Of a stretch of DNA of 7,637 nucleotides, positions 1 to 5,420 are shown in pieces; the first letter of the stretch is position 1; each line of letters begins with the position of its first letter. The notes beneath the pieces were generated by a model. That model worked only from the letters and a program-made list of their open reading frames with translations, made no database searches and had not been told where the DNA came from. The DNA comes from Clostridia bacterium. GTDB lineage: Bacteria; Bacillota; Clostridia; Christensenellales; Aristaeellaceae. A program made the position numbers and the translations under genes. The DNA lies in NCBI GenBank assembly GCA_016296675.1, contig JAEDIV010000123.1, forward strand, positions 1 through 7,637, read 5' to 3'.

Positions 1-48
1 ATTTCAGGGGATCGGCCCTTCCCATCAAAAAAGGTACTTTTTTGATGG
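1..48. repeat. Right end of a dispersed structured repeat (copy 1, cut by the window edge)
   Basis: Positions 1-48 align without gaps to 5324-5371 with only about three mismatches. Both copies end at the same GATGG, after which the flanking sequences differ, so this looks like the right boundary of a repeat. The segment contains a hairpin: a 12-bp perfect stem at 22-33 and 37-48 around a 3-nt loop. It is A-rich on the left arm and T-rich on the right, so it could also act as a weak terminator in either direction. The left part of the element lies outside the window. No coding capacity is seen. Its family is not recognised. Confidence 0.7.
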
Positions 49-52
49 CTTG

Positions 53-87
53 AGGAGGGAAGCAAACGCTTCCCTCCTGATTCTTTT
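53..87 (+). terminator. Terminator-like hairpin upstream of the TSUP gene
   Basis: An 11-bp perfect stem (53-63 with 68-78) around the loop AAAC is followed by GATTCTTTT. This is the form of an intrinsic terminator on the plus strand, for a gene to the left of the window. The T tract is interrupted and the -10 of the next promoter begins only a few bases later, so the hairpin also sits where a -35 box would lie. It could therefore insulate the promoter rather than end a transcript. Confidence 0.5.
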
Positions 88-88
88 G

Positions 89-97
89 TGGTATAAT
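89..97 (+). promoter_or_regulatory. Extended -10 promoter for the TSUP/lyase operon
   Basis: TGGTATAAT is a perfect -10 box (92-97) preceded by the TGn extension. No good -35 lies 16-18 bp upstream, because that place is taken by the right arm of the hairpin; extended -10 promoters can work without one. Transcription would start near 104, leaving a leader of about 24 nt that contains the GGAGGA ribosome binding site at 115-120. Confidence 0.6.
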
Positions 98-127
98 GAT
101 TTTATCTTACATCCGGAGGAAACCAAA

Positions 128-916
128 ATGCATCTTTTGATCATCGTCCTTGTAAGCCTTCTGGCCTCCGTCATCGGCGCAATCGCCGGAATCGGCGGCG
201 GCGTAATCATCCGTCCGGTTCTGGATTCACTGGGCATTATGGAGGTTGCCGCCATTTCATTTCTGTCCGGATGCACCGTTTTATCCATGTCCGCCTATAA
301 CGCTGCGCGCAGCATAACATCCGGCGACAAATCCCTCAAAATGAAAATCGCCTTCCCCCTCGGCGTCGGCGCCGCTGCCGGCGGCGTTTTGGGAAAACAT
401 CTGTTTTCCTATGTTTCTTCCCTCTTTGAAAACGCTTCCCGCGTCGGCGCAGTGCAGTCTGCTTGCCTTTTCGTCGTTACGCTTATCACTTTTGCGTATA
501 CCTTAAAGCCCTCTTATCTCCCATCCTTCCGCGTCAAAAATCCCCTTCTGAGCATTGCTGCCGGCCTGCTGCTCGGGCTCATCTCCGCTTTTCTCGGAAT
601 CGGCGGAGGCCCGATCAATTTGATGGTTTTATCCGTCCTCTATTCGATGAACACGAAAGACGCCGCGCAGAATTCCCTGGTCGTCATTTTCTTATCCCAG
701 TCTGCCAGCCTCCTGTCTACGCTCATCACCCACTCCGTTCCTGATTTCAGCGTTTTGATGCTCATCCTCATGTGTATCTGCGGCATTCTCGGCGGTGTGA
801 TCGGCAGGATCTTCAATAAAAAACTGTCCGCAAAGCAGGTCCGCTTCATCTTTCTGGCCGCCATGCTCGTCATCATTTTATTGAGCGTCAAGAATCTCAT
901 CTATTATCTTATGTAG
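128..916 (+). CDS. TauE/SafE (TSUP) family membrane transporter
   Basis: A 262-residue integral membrane protein of the TauE/SafE family (also called TSUP or DUF81). Members move anions such as sulfite, sulfonates or other organic acids across the cytoplasmic membrane. The family hallmark, two homologous halves each with a GIGGG motif, is visible: GIGGG at residues 21-25 (followed by VII) and at 157-161 (followed by PIN). About eight hydrophobic segments can be drawn, the last near 245-262. The start is ATG 128, with GGAGGA seven bases upstream; reading further upstream would translate through the hairpin at 53-78. The stop (914-916) lies 18 nt before the DapA-family gene, so the two are almost surely co-transcribed, which suggests the transporter handles the substrate or product of that lyase. 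The substrate itself cannot be told from sequence; sulfite export is only one option. Confidence 0.85.
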   Translation: MHLLIIVLVSLLASVIGAIAGIGGGVIIRPVLDSLGIMEVAAISFLSGCTVLSMSAYNAARSITSGDKSLKMKIAFPLGVGAAAGGVLGKHLFSYVSSLFENASRVGAVQSACLFVVTLITFAYTLKPSYLPSFRVKNPLLSIAAGLLLGLISAFLGIGGGPINLMVLSVLYSMNTKDAAQNSLVVIFLSQSASLLSTLITHSVPDFSVLMLILMCICGILGGVIGRIFNKKLSAKQVRFIFLAAMLVIILLSVKNLIYYLM

Positions 917-934
917 GTGAAGAGGGAAATCCGC

Positions 935-1852
935 ATGAAAAAAATCGCATCCGGCGTCTATCCCGTAATGATCACGCCCTTTACCAAGGACGGAGGCATC
1001 GACTATACCGCCGTCGACAATCTTGTTGAATTCTATATTCAAAGCGGATGCCACGGCATCTTCGCGGTGTGCCAGTCGAGCGAAATGTTTTTCCTCACGG
1101 AAGATGAGCGCGTTGCGCTCGCAAAGCGCGTAGTATGTGCGGCCAAAGGCCGTATCAGCATCGTCGCCTCCGGCCACGTTTCCGACGCAATCGAAGACCA
1201 GATACGCGAGCTTACGCGCATCTGTGAAACCGGCGTTGACGGCGTCGTTCTGGTCTCAAACCGCCTCGCCAAAAAAGATGAATCCGACGACATTCTCATC
1301 CGGAATCTTGAAAGAATCCTTTCCGCAATCCCTGAGGCCACCTTCGGCATGTACGAATGTCCCTATCCCTATAAGCGCCTTTTAAGCGAAAAGGTGCTTT
1401 CCTACATGGCCGAAAGCGGACGGTTTGCCTTCATCAAGGACACCTGCTGCGATGCTGCTCTGATCAAAAAGCGCGTGGAACTTTTGGGCGGCCGCATCCA
1501 GCTTTTCAACGCCAACAGCGCAACCCTTCTCGATACGCTTTTGTCCGGCGCGGATGGATTCAGCGGCATCATGGCCAATTTCCATCCGGATCTTCTCGTA
1601 TGGCTGTATGAAAACCATCGAAAGAATCCTGACGCCGCTGCCCGTCTCCAGCCGCTTTTGAGTCTGCTTTCCGGTATCGAGCGCGGATTGTATCCCGTCA
1701 ACTGCAAATATCACATGAACCTGATCGGCATTCCCATGGAAACCGTCACGCGTTCAAGGGACTATACGCTTTTAAATGAACTGGATAAACTGGAAATGAA
1801 GCATCTGGCAGCGCTCGAAGAAGAAATCAGAAAGCAGCTGTTCGCCCGTTAA
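935..1852 (+). CDS. DapA-superfamily (DHDPS/NAL-type) lyase or aldolase, substrate unknown
   Basis: A 305-residue single-domain TIM barrel of the dihydrodipicolinate synthase/N-acetylneuraminate lyase superfamily, cytoplasmic enzymes that form a Schiff base with a 2-keto acid. The N-terminal YPVMITPF is typical. The Schiff-base lysine is K168 (FIKDT) and the catalytic tyrosine Y140 (MYECP); their 28-residue spacing equals that of Y133/K161 in E. coli DapA. The Thr-Thr of the proton relay is replaced by S48-S49. The PYY segment that supplies the third relay tyrosine reads SNRL (108-111), and the carboxylate-binding arginine of DHDPS (R138 in E. coli) falls at P145. This argues against true DHDPS and for another keto-acid lyase, aldolase or dehydratase. 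The chosen start is ATG 935, preceded by GAGGG at 922-926; an in-frame GTG at 917 touches the previous stop and is less likely. It is second in an operon with the TSUP transporter. Confidence 0.85.
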   Translation: MKKIASGVYPVMITPFTKDGGIDYTAVDNLVEFYIQSGCHGIFAVCQSSEMFFLTEDERVALAKRVVCAAKGRISIVASGHVSDAIEDQIRELTRICETGVDGVVLVSNRLAKKDESDDILIRNLERILSAIPEATFGMYECPYPYKRLLSEKVLSYMAESGRFAFIKDTCCDAALIKKRVELLGGRIQLFNANSATLLDTLLSGADGFSGIMANFHPDLLVWLYENHRKNPDAAARLQPLLSLLSGIERGLYPVNCKYHMNLIGIPMETVTRSRDYTLLNELDKLEMKHLAALEEEIRKQLFAR

Positions 1853-1875
1853 ACGCCGTATATTTCCGACCAATA

Positions 1876-1913
1876 AAAAACAGAAGGAAGGCCCTCGTCT
1901 TCCTTCTGTTTTT
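1876..1913. terminator. Bidirectional intrinsic terminator between convergent operons
   Basis: A 15-bp perfect inverted repeat (1876-1890 with 1899-1913) encloses an 8-nt loop. The outer five pairs are A:T, so each strand ends the stem with a run of T. It lies 23 nt after the stop of the DapA-family gene on the plus strand and 7 nt after the stop of the arabinofuranosidase on the minus strand, so it can end both transcripts. Confidence 0.9.
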
Positions 1914-1920
1914 ATTTTCT

Positions 1921-3420
1921 CTATCCAAGTATAAGCGAAGCAACCGCACCCTTTGGAAGCGTGATCGTCTTGCTGCAGGCAAGATCAATCTTCTTCTCTT
2001 CCGGCGTGACGCGGGTGGGAGTTTCAAAATCATTCACCGCATGCAGATCCTGATGGCACAACACCGTGATCGTTCCCTTACCGGGCGGCGCGCCGCCTGC
2101 GCATGAAAGATTGATTTCCGCTTCCTCATCGCAGGACAGATTCACAAGCGTCAGGGTGACCTTTCCGTCTTTTTCACTTGCGGAAGCGCTGAGCATGGAA
2201 AGCGGACGACAGGAATCCTTTTCCATTTTGTCCGCGCGCACGCGCGCAGCAATGTGCTTTCCGCCCTGATGCGTTTTGAACATATCAAACACATGGTAAT
2301 TCGGCGTCTCGACAAAATGCTCGCCGCCTGCCAGATACAGCGAATGGAGATTGTTGCACAGCTGCGCGACATTGGCCATTTTCACCACATCGCAGCGGTT
2401 ATTAAAGATGTTTAAGGTCATCGCGGCGACAACCGCATCGCGCATGCTCGACTGCTGTTCAAAAAGATTATATCCCTTGCTCGGGCCCGTGCCGTCCTTG
2501 TGCCAGCAGCCCCACTCGTCCACAACCAGCGCAATTTTCCTGTCCGGATCAAATTCGTCCATGGCGGCTCTGTGATCGTCCACGATTCTCTGCATGAAAT
2601 CCGCCTTGAAAAGAAGCTCATACCACTGATCGCGGGTGAAATCTTCGGGGTTTCCGGCGGTTCCGCAGTAATAGTGAACGCTCATGCCCCATGTCGGCGC
2701 TTCGTGGTATTTGGTTTTCGCCCATTCGGTCAGGATGCGCCGCGTCCATTCCACATCGTGTCCGTTCGCTCCGCAGGTGATGAAATTGAGATTTCCTCTG
2801 TCCAGCGAATTGATGACGGCGGTGTATCTCATATACTCACGCATGCACATTTCTGGGCTCATCTGTCCCCCGCCGCCCCAGTTTTCATTGCCGATGCCCC
2901 AGTATTTGACATTGAAGGGTGCGCTATGACCATTCCGGGCGCGTTCACGGGTAAGCGTCGTGAGGCCTTCGGGCATATTCACATACTCCACCCAGTTTCG
3001 GATGTGCAGGGGCGACACCGAAGTCATGTTTGCCGCAAAATAGGGCTCAGCGCCCACCATTTCGCAAAAATCCAGGAATTCATGCGTGCCCACCTGATTG
3101 GATTCCGTTCTGTGGTCCGAGGAATACCACCAGTTGACGCGCTCGGGCTGGTTTTCCCGGGGACCGATGCCGTCGCGCCAGTCGTAGGTTTCTGCAAAAC
3201 AGCCGCCCGGCCAGCGAAGAACCGGCGGGGAAATCTTTTTAAAGCTGTCCACCAGCGCCTTTCTGAAGCCGCGGATGTTTTCCACCTTGCTGTCTTCGCC
3301 CACCCACAGGCCGTCATAATACACGCCGCCGATGTGCTCGGCAAAATGGCCGTAGATCATGGGGCTGATTTCGCCCAGAGACGCGCCGAAATCCAAAAGC
3401 AAATCCGCTTTGTGCGCCAT
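1921..3420 (-). CDS. abfA: Alpha-L-arabinofuranosidase, glycoside hydrolase family 51
   Basis: A 499-residue GH51 enzyme, a retaining hydrolase that removes terminal alpha-L-arabinofuranosyl groups from arabinan and arabinoxylan oligosaccharides. The N-terminal YGHFAEHIGG (23-32), RWPGG (69-73) and the substrate-binding region are typical. The acid/base is E179 (GIGNEN) and the nucleophile E302 (VVDEWG), matching the order and spacing in known AbfA enzymes (near 175 and 294). After the TIM barrel, roughly 380-499 forms the C-terminal beta domain. Length is normal for the family. There is no signal peptide, so it acts in the cytoplasm on imported oligosaccharides. ATG 3420 is preceded by GGAGG (3429-3433) at 8 nt. 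The gene starts 15 nt after the stop of the FAD oxidoreductase, and its ribosome binding site fills that gap, so the two form one operon. GH51 also contains some endoglucanases, but this sequence resembles the arabinofuranosidase branch. Confidence 0.93.
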   Translation of the reverse strand: MAHKADLLLDFGASLGEISPMIYGHFAEHIGGVYYDGLWVGEDSKVENIRGFRKALVDSFKKISPPVLRWPGGCFAETYDWRDGIGPRENQPERVNWWYSSDHRTESNQVGTHEFLDFCEMVGAEPYFAANMTSVSPLHIRNWVEYVNMPEGLTTLTRERARNGHSAPFNVKYWGIGNENWGGGGQMSPEMCMREYMRYTAVINSLDRGNLNFITCGANGHDVEWTRRILTEWAKTKYHEAPTWGMSVHYYCGTAGNPEDFTRDQWYELLFKADFMQRIVDDHRAAMDEFDPDRKIALVVDEWGCWHKDGTGPSKGYNLFEQQSSMRDAVVAAMTLNIFNNRCDVVKMANVAQLCNNLHSLYLAGGEHFVETPNYHVFDMFKTHQGGKHIAARVRADKMEKDSCRPLSMLSASASEKDGKVTLTLVNLSCDEEAEINLSCAGGAPPGKGTITVLCHQDLHAVNDFETPTRVTPEEKKIDLACSKTITLPKGAVASLILG

Positions 3421-3435
3421 GTTCCATTCCTCCGT

Positions 3436-4785
3436 TTATTCTGCAAAGATCGCTCCGCGCCGGATCATTTCTTCCCTTACGCGCGCACCGTCAAAACCGT
3501 GCAGGGATTTTCTGCCTTCGTCGATTGCCATCGACGCGCAGATGCCCGCGGCCTCGCCCATGGCGCGGCAAGTGGGAATCACGCGGATGGAGGACTGCGC
3601 CACAAACTCCGCGCCCAGATTTCTGCCCGCGACGAGCAGATTGTCGACATCCTTCACAATCAGCGCGCGCAGGGGAATTTCGTAATACGGCTTTCCGCTG
3701 TCTTCCATGATCTCGTAGGTGTTGAGCTTTCGTCCGTGAATGTCCACCGGATAGTTGGACTGGCAGATCGCGTCGTCAAACTGCTTGTGCGCTAGGCACT
3801 CGTTGTTGGTAACGATGTGATCGGTCACGGCGCGGCGGGATTCGCGGATGCCCACCATTGCGGAAATCTGCGCGATATACGCCTTTTCAAAGCCGGGAAT
3901 GTATTTTCTGTAGAATTTGAGCTGCCTCATGATGGCCTTTTTGCCCTCAAGCTGGACAAAGGTGAGGTTCTCAGCGTCGTCGGCGTCGTGAAGATCGAAA
4001 AATTCCGGACAGTTGAAGGCAATGGCGTCCGCCCTTCCCGGCAGGGTAAAGAACTGCCAGTACACCGCGTCGTCATACACGAGATCGCCCGCTTCGATGG
4101 CCAGATAGAAAAGAGGACGCAGCGGGAACTGACGCTTTTCATCCGTTGTCACCGCGCCGCAGTACTGCACGGGCCGCGGCGTGGGCGAACCCGTTTCCTT
4201 TTCGGAATAAAACGCCCAGAAAGCGTCCGTATCGATGCCGCCCAGCACATATCTTAAGGACACCGGCTGGTTTTTGCCGTTTTCCTCGTTTCCGTGAAGA
4301 AGCGGCAATTCCAAAAGCGCGCACAGGTCGCAGTCGCCCGTGGCGTCAATAAACATTTTGCCAAAAACCTTTCCGTGACCGGATTTATTGAAGATGTTCA
4401 CACAGGTGATCGCGTTTTCGTCTTTTTCTACGCCAATCACAGTCGTGTGATAAAGCACTTTGACCTTGCGCTCCATGAGCATCTCTTCAAGAATAATGCC
4501 CAGCATCATGGGATCAAGCCAGCAGTCTCCCTTTTCAATGGACGCGCCCGCCTCGACCGCGCGGCGGTTGATTTCATCGGAAATATAAGAGCACATGGGG
4601 TTTCCCTTGATACCCGTGTGCATAAGCGGCGTGACCAGAGAAAGCGTCGCGCTTCCGCCGGGAATGCCGTATTGCTCAATCAAAATCACGTTTTTGCCCT
4701 GATCCGCCGCGGCAATCGCCGTAACCGCGCCCGCCGTGCCCGCGCCGCAGACGACGATGTCGCATGAATAGGTTTTGTTCGTCAT
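3436..4785 (-). CDS. FAD-dependent oxidoreductase (FAD_oxidored, PF12831-like), substrate unknown
   Basis: A 449-residue flavoprotein. The N-terminus has a Rossmann dinucleotide fold: GAGTAG at 14-19 after a hydrophobic beta strand, and the acidic residue E37 that would bind the adenine ribose. Further family signatures are PGGSAT (42-47), ATGD (148-151), GIRESRR (312-318) and the C-terminal FAD segment LLVAGRNLGAE followed by IRVIPT (383-404). This order is typical of the PF12831 group, whose members are often annotated only as FAD-dependent oxidoreductases and are often found beside sugar-degradation genes. The reaction is unknown; oxidation of a sugar, a sugar-derived acid or an alcohol is plausible from context. 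No membrane segment or signal peptide is seen. ATG 4785 is chosen over the in-frame upstream start at 4863 because GGAGG stands 6-7 nt before it, and because the upstream start lies ahead of the likely promoter. It is first in an operon with the GH51 gene. Confidence 0.87.
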   Translation of the reverse strand: MTNKTYSCDIVVCGAGTAGAVTAIAAADQGKNVILIEQYGIPGGSATLSLVTPLMHTGIKGNPMCSYISDEINRRAVEAGASIEKGDCWLDPMMLGIILEEMLMERKVKVLYHTTVIGVEKDENAITCVNIFNKSGHGKVFGKMFIDATGDCDLCALLELPLLHGNEENGKNQPVSLRYVLGGIDTDAFWAFYSEKETGSPTPRPVQYCGAVTTDEKRQFPLRPLFYLAIEAGDLVYDDAVYWQFFTLPGRADAIAFNCPEFFDLHDADDAENLTFVQLEGKKAIMRQLKFYRKYIPGFEKAYIAQISAMVGIRESRRAVTDHIVTNNECLAHKQFDDAICQSNYPVDIHGRKLNTYEIMEDSGKPYYEIPLRALIVKDVDNLLVAGRNLGAEFVAQSSIRVIPTCRAMGEAAGICASMAIDEGRKSLHGFDGARVREEMIRRGAIFAE

Positions 4786-4814
4786 AACAGGCCCTCCTGA
4801 TGGTAATTGATGGG

Positions 4815-4826
4815 GACATATATGTC
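4815..4826. promoter_or_regulatory. Perfect 12-bp palindrome, candidate operator of the FAD/GH51 operon
   Basis: GACATATATGTC is a perfect inverted repeat placed just after the -10 box of the minus-strand promoter and covering its expected start near 4821. A repressor bound here would block transcription initiation, as is usual for catabolic operons. The regulator is not encoded in the window, and its family cannot be told from this site. Confidence 0.45.
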
Positions 4827-4827
4827 T

Positions 4828-4856
4828 ATTATAAATCAAATTCCATGGACGGACAA
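4828..4856 (-). promoter_or_regulatory. Sigma-A type promoter of the FAD oxidoreductase/arabinofuranosidase operon
   Basis: On the minus strand TTGTCC (4851-4856) and a perfect TATAAT (4828-4833) are separated by exactly 17 bp. Transcription would start near 4821, giving a leader of about 35 nt with the ribosome binding site at 4792-4798. The spacer holds a second short palindrome, TCCATGGA (4842-4849). Confidence 0.75.
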
Positions 4857-4975
4857 GGCGCATGGGAGGATTTGAAGAAAATTTGTGCAGGAAACGGATG
4901 GATGAAAAACAATGCAGAACTCATACTTACAGCCCTTAAATGAAAGCGAAACATCCTTTGCGCAGACAGCTGCGC

Positions 4976-5004
4976 TTGTCTTTTCCTTTTAAACATGATA
5001 TAAT
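4976..5004 (+). promoter_or_regulatory. Strong orphan promoter, no protein gene downstream
   Basis: TTGTCT (4976-4981) and TATAAT (4999-5004) are 17 bp apart, and the -10 carries the TGn extension (TGATATAAT). This is one of the best promoter matches in the window. The predicted start is near 5011. No plus-strand reading frame of credible length or with a ribosome binding site follows, which points to a noncoding transcript. A small hairpin (4960-4965 with 4970-4975) ends at the -35 and is followed by a T-rich tract, so part of this T-richness could instead belong to a weak terminator. Confidence 0.55.
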
Positions 5005-5130
5005 GCGCATGGAATCAGAATCTTCATAACCGAAAAGAGCCGGCTTCCCAGGCTGTAGCAATGGCAAATTGTATGGAACGATGCCTGCATCGTTCCCCAT
5101 TGTCTGCCAAAATACGTAAAAACCAGCAGT

Positions 5131-5162
5131 AAAAAACGTCCTCCGAAAATCCGGAGGACGTT
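5131..5162 (-). terminator. Intrinsic terminator hairpin, near copy of the rplA terminator
   Basis: An 11-bp stem (5135-5145 with 5152-5162) with a 6-nt loop. On the minus strand it is followed by six T, the form of an intrinsic terminator pointing away from rplA. The stem sequence, AACGTCCTCCG, is the same as in the terminator at 5375-5408. On the plus strand it is followed only by CAAATC, so it would work poorly in that direction. Confidence 0.7.
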
Positions 5163-5192
5163 CAAATCATCAACAAACTCCAGGGAGAGGTT

Positions 5193-5222
5193 TGGAGAGG
5201 GAGCGCACTCCCTCTCCATTTT
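5193..5222 (+). terminator. Plus-strand terminator-like hairpin
   Basis: An 11-bp perfect GC-rich stem (5193-5203 with 5208-5218) with the loop CGCA, followed by TTTTAATCGATTTT. It is shaped as a plus-strand intrinsic terminator and could end a transcript from the orphan promoter at 4976-5004. It resembles in style, though not in full sequence, the GGAGGGA hairpin at 53-78. Confidence 0.55.
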
Positions 5223-5245
5223 AATCGATTTTGGCGGCATGTACT

Positions 5246-5371
5246 TAAAAATCGCGTGTTTTTACAAAGCGAAGCGACTAAAAACGCTTCCCCTTTCCGA
5301 TCGCCGCCCGGAAATCCCGAAGGATTTCAGGCGATCGGCCCTTCCCATCAAAAAAGGGACTATTTTGATGG
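5246..5371. repeat. Multi-hairpin repeat element (copy 2)
   Basis: The right 48 bp (5324-5371) repeat positions 1-48 almost exactly. The whole block folds into four successive hairpins: 5246-5251/5259-5264 (6 bp), 5271-5276/5285-5290 (6 bp), a two-part hairpin with a 9-bp outer stem 5297-5305/5330-5338 and a 7-bp inner stem 5311-5317/5322-5328, and an end hairpin 5345-5356/5360-5371 with one mismatch. There is no coding potential and no transposase. This is the pattern of a REP/MITE-like or transcribed structured intergenic repeat. The left boundary is inferred from the folding only. Confidence 0.6.
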
Positions 5372-5374
5372 ATT

Positions 5375-5408
5375 AAAAACGTCCTCCGGAAATTCGGAGG
5401 ACGTTTTT
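5375..5408 (-). terminator. Intrinsic terminator of the rpmG-secE-nusG-rplK-rplA cluster
   Basis: A 14-bp perfect stem (5375-5388 with 5395-5408) with a 6-nt loop. Its outer five pairs are A:T, giving a T run on the minus strand 12 nt after the rplA stop. It would end the ribosomal transcript here. By symmetry it has a T run on the plus strand too. Confidence 0.88.
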
Positions 5409-5420
5409 ATAAAGCAGTTC

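Larger units (their letters stand above)
5011..5222 (+). ncRNA. Candidate small noncoding RNA (boundaries inferred)
   Basis: The interval runs from the start predicted by the promoter at 4976-5004 to the plus-strand hairpin terminator ending near 5222. It contains an imperfect long hairpin (5062-5109): an outer TGGCA/TGCCA stem, an interior loop, and a perfect 9-bp stem GGAACGATG/CATCGTTCC with a 4-nt loop. The stem at 5135-5162 follows; on the plus strand it lacks a good T run, so the RNA could end there or at 5222. I tried 6S RNA, SRP RNA, tmRNA, T-box and tRNA features and recognised none. It is equally possible that the region is only a remnant of intergenic repeats. Confidence 0.25.
4864..5420. 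other. Intergenic block without a protein gene
   Basis: About 550 bp between the FAD/GH51 operon and rplA hold no convincing protein gene on either strand. In order there are roughly 95 bp with nothing recognised, a small hairpin and orphan promoter (4960-5004), a long imperfect hairpin (5062-5109), a minus-strand terminator (5131-5162), a plus-strand terminator (5193-5222), a multi-hairpin repeat (5246-5371) and the rplA terminator (5375-5408). An 83-codon minus-strand frame crosses three of these hairpins and is not taken as a gene. Confidence 0.7.

Noticed and set aside
50..127. N-terminal extension of the TSUP protein from a TTG at 50
   Set aside because: It would translate the hairpin at 53-78 and the promoter; ATG 128 has an ideal ribosome binding site.
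2500..3795. 431-codon plus-strand frame antisense to the GH51 and FAD genes
   Set aside because: It is the complement of two clearly recognised genes; its length comes from their base composition, and it has no domain or ribosome binding site.
4862..4939. 25-codon plus-strand frame starting ATG GGA GGA
   Set aside because: No ribosome binding site, and the start overlaps the upstream edge of the minus-strand promoter; no sign of conservation can be seen.
5011..5170. 6S RNA, SRP RNA or riboswitch identity for the candidate RNA
   Set aside because: No closing stem with central bubble, no SRP tip motif and no known aptamer core could be recognised, and no gene follows for a riboswitch to control.
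4989..5240. 83-codon minus-strand open frame in the intergenic block
   Set aside because: It crosses the terminators at 5193-5222 and 5131-5162 and the long hairpin at 5062-5109, has no ribosome binding site in front of it, and shows no recognisable domain.
5131..5408. Repeated stems read as a CRISPR-like array
   Set aside because: Only two copies, about 240 bp apart, each an inverted repeat with terminator form; there are no regular spacers or cas genes.
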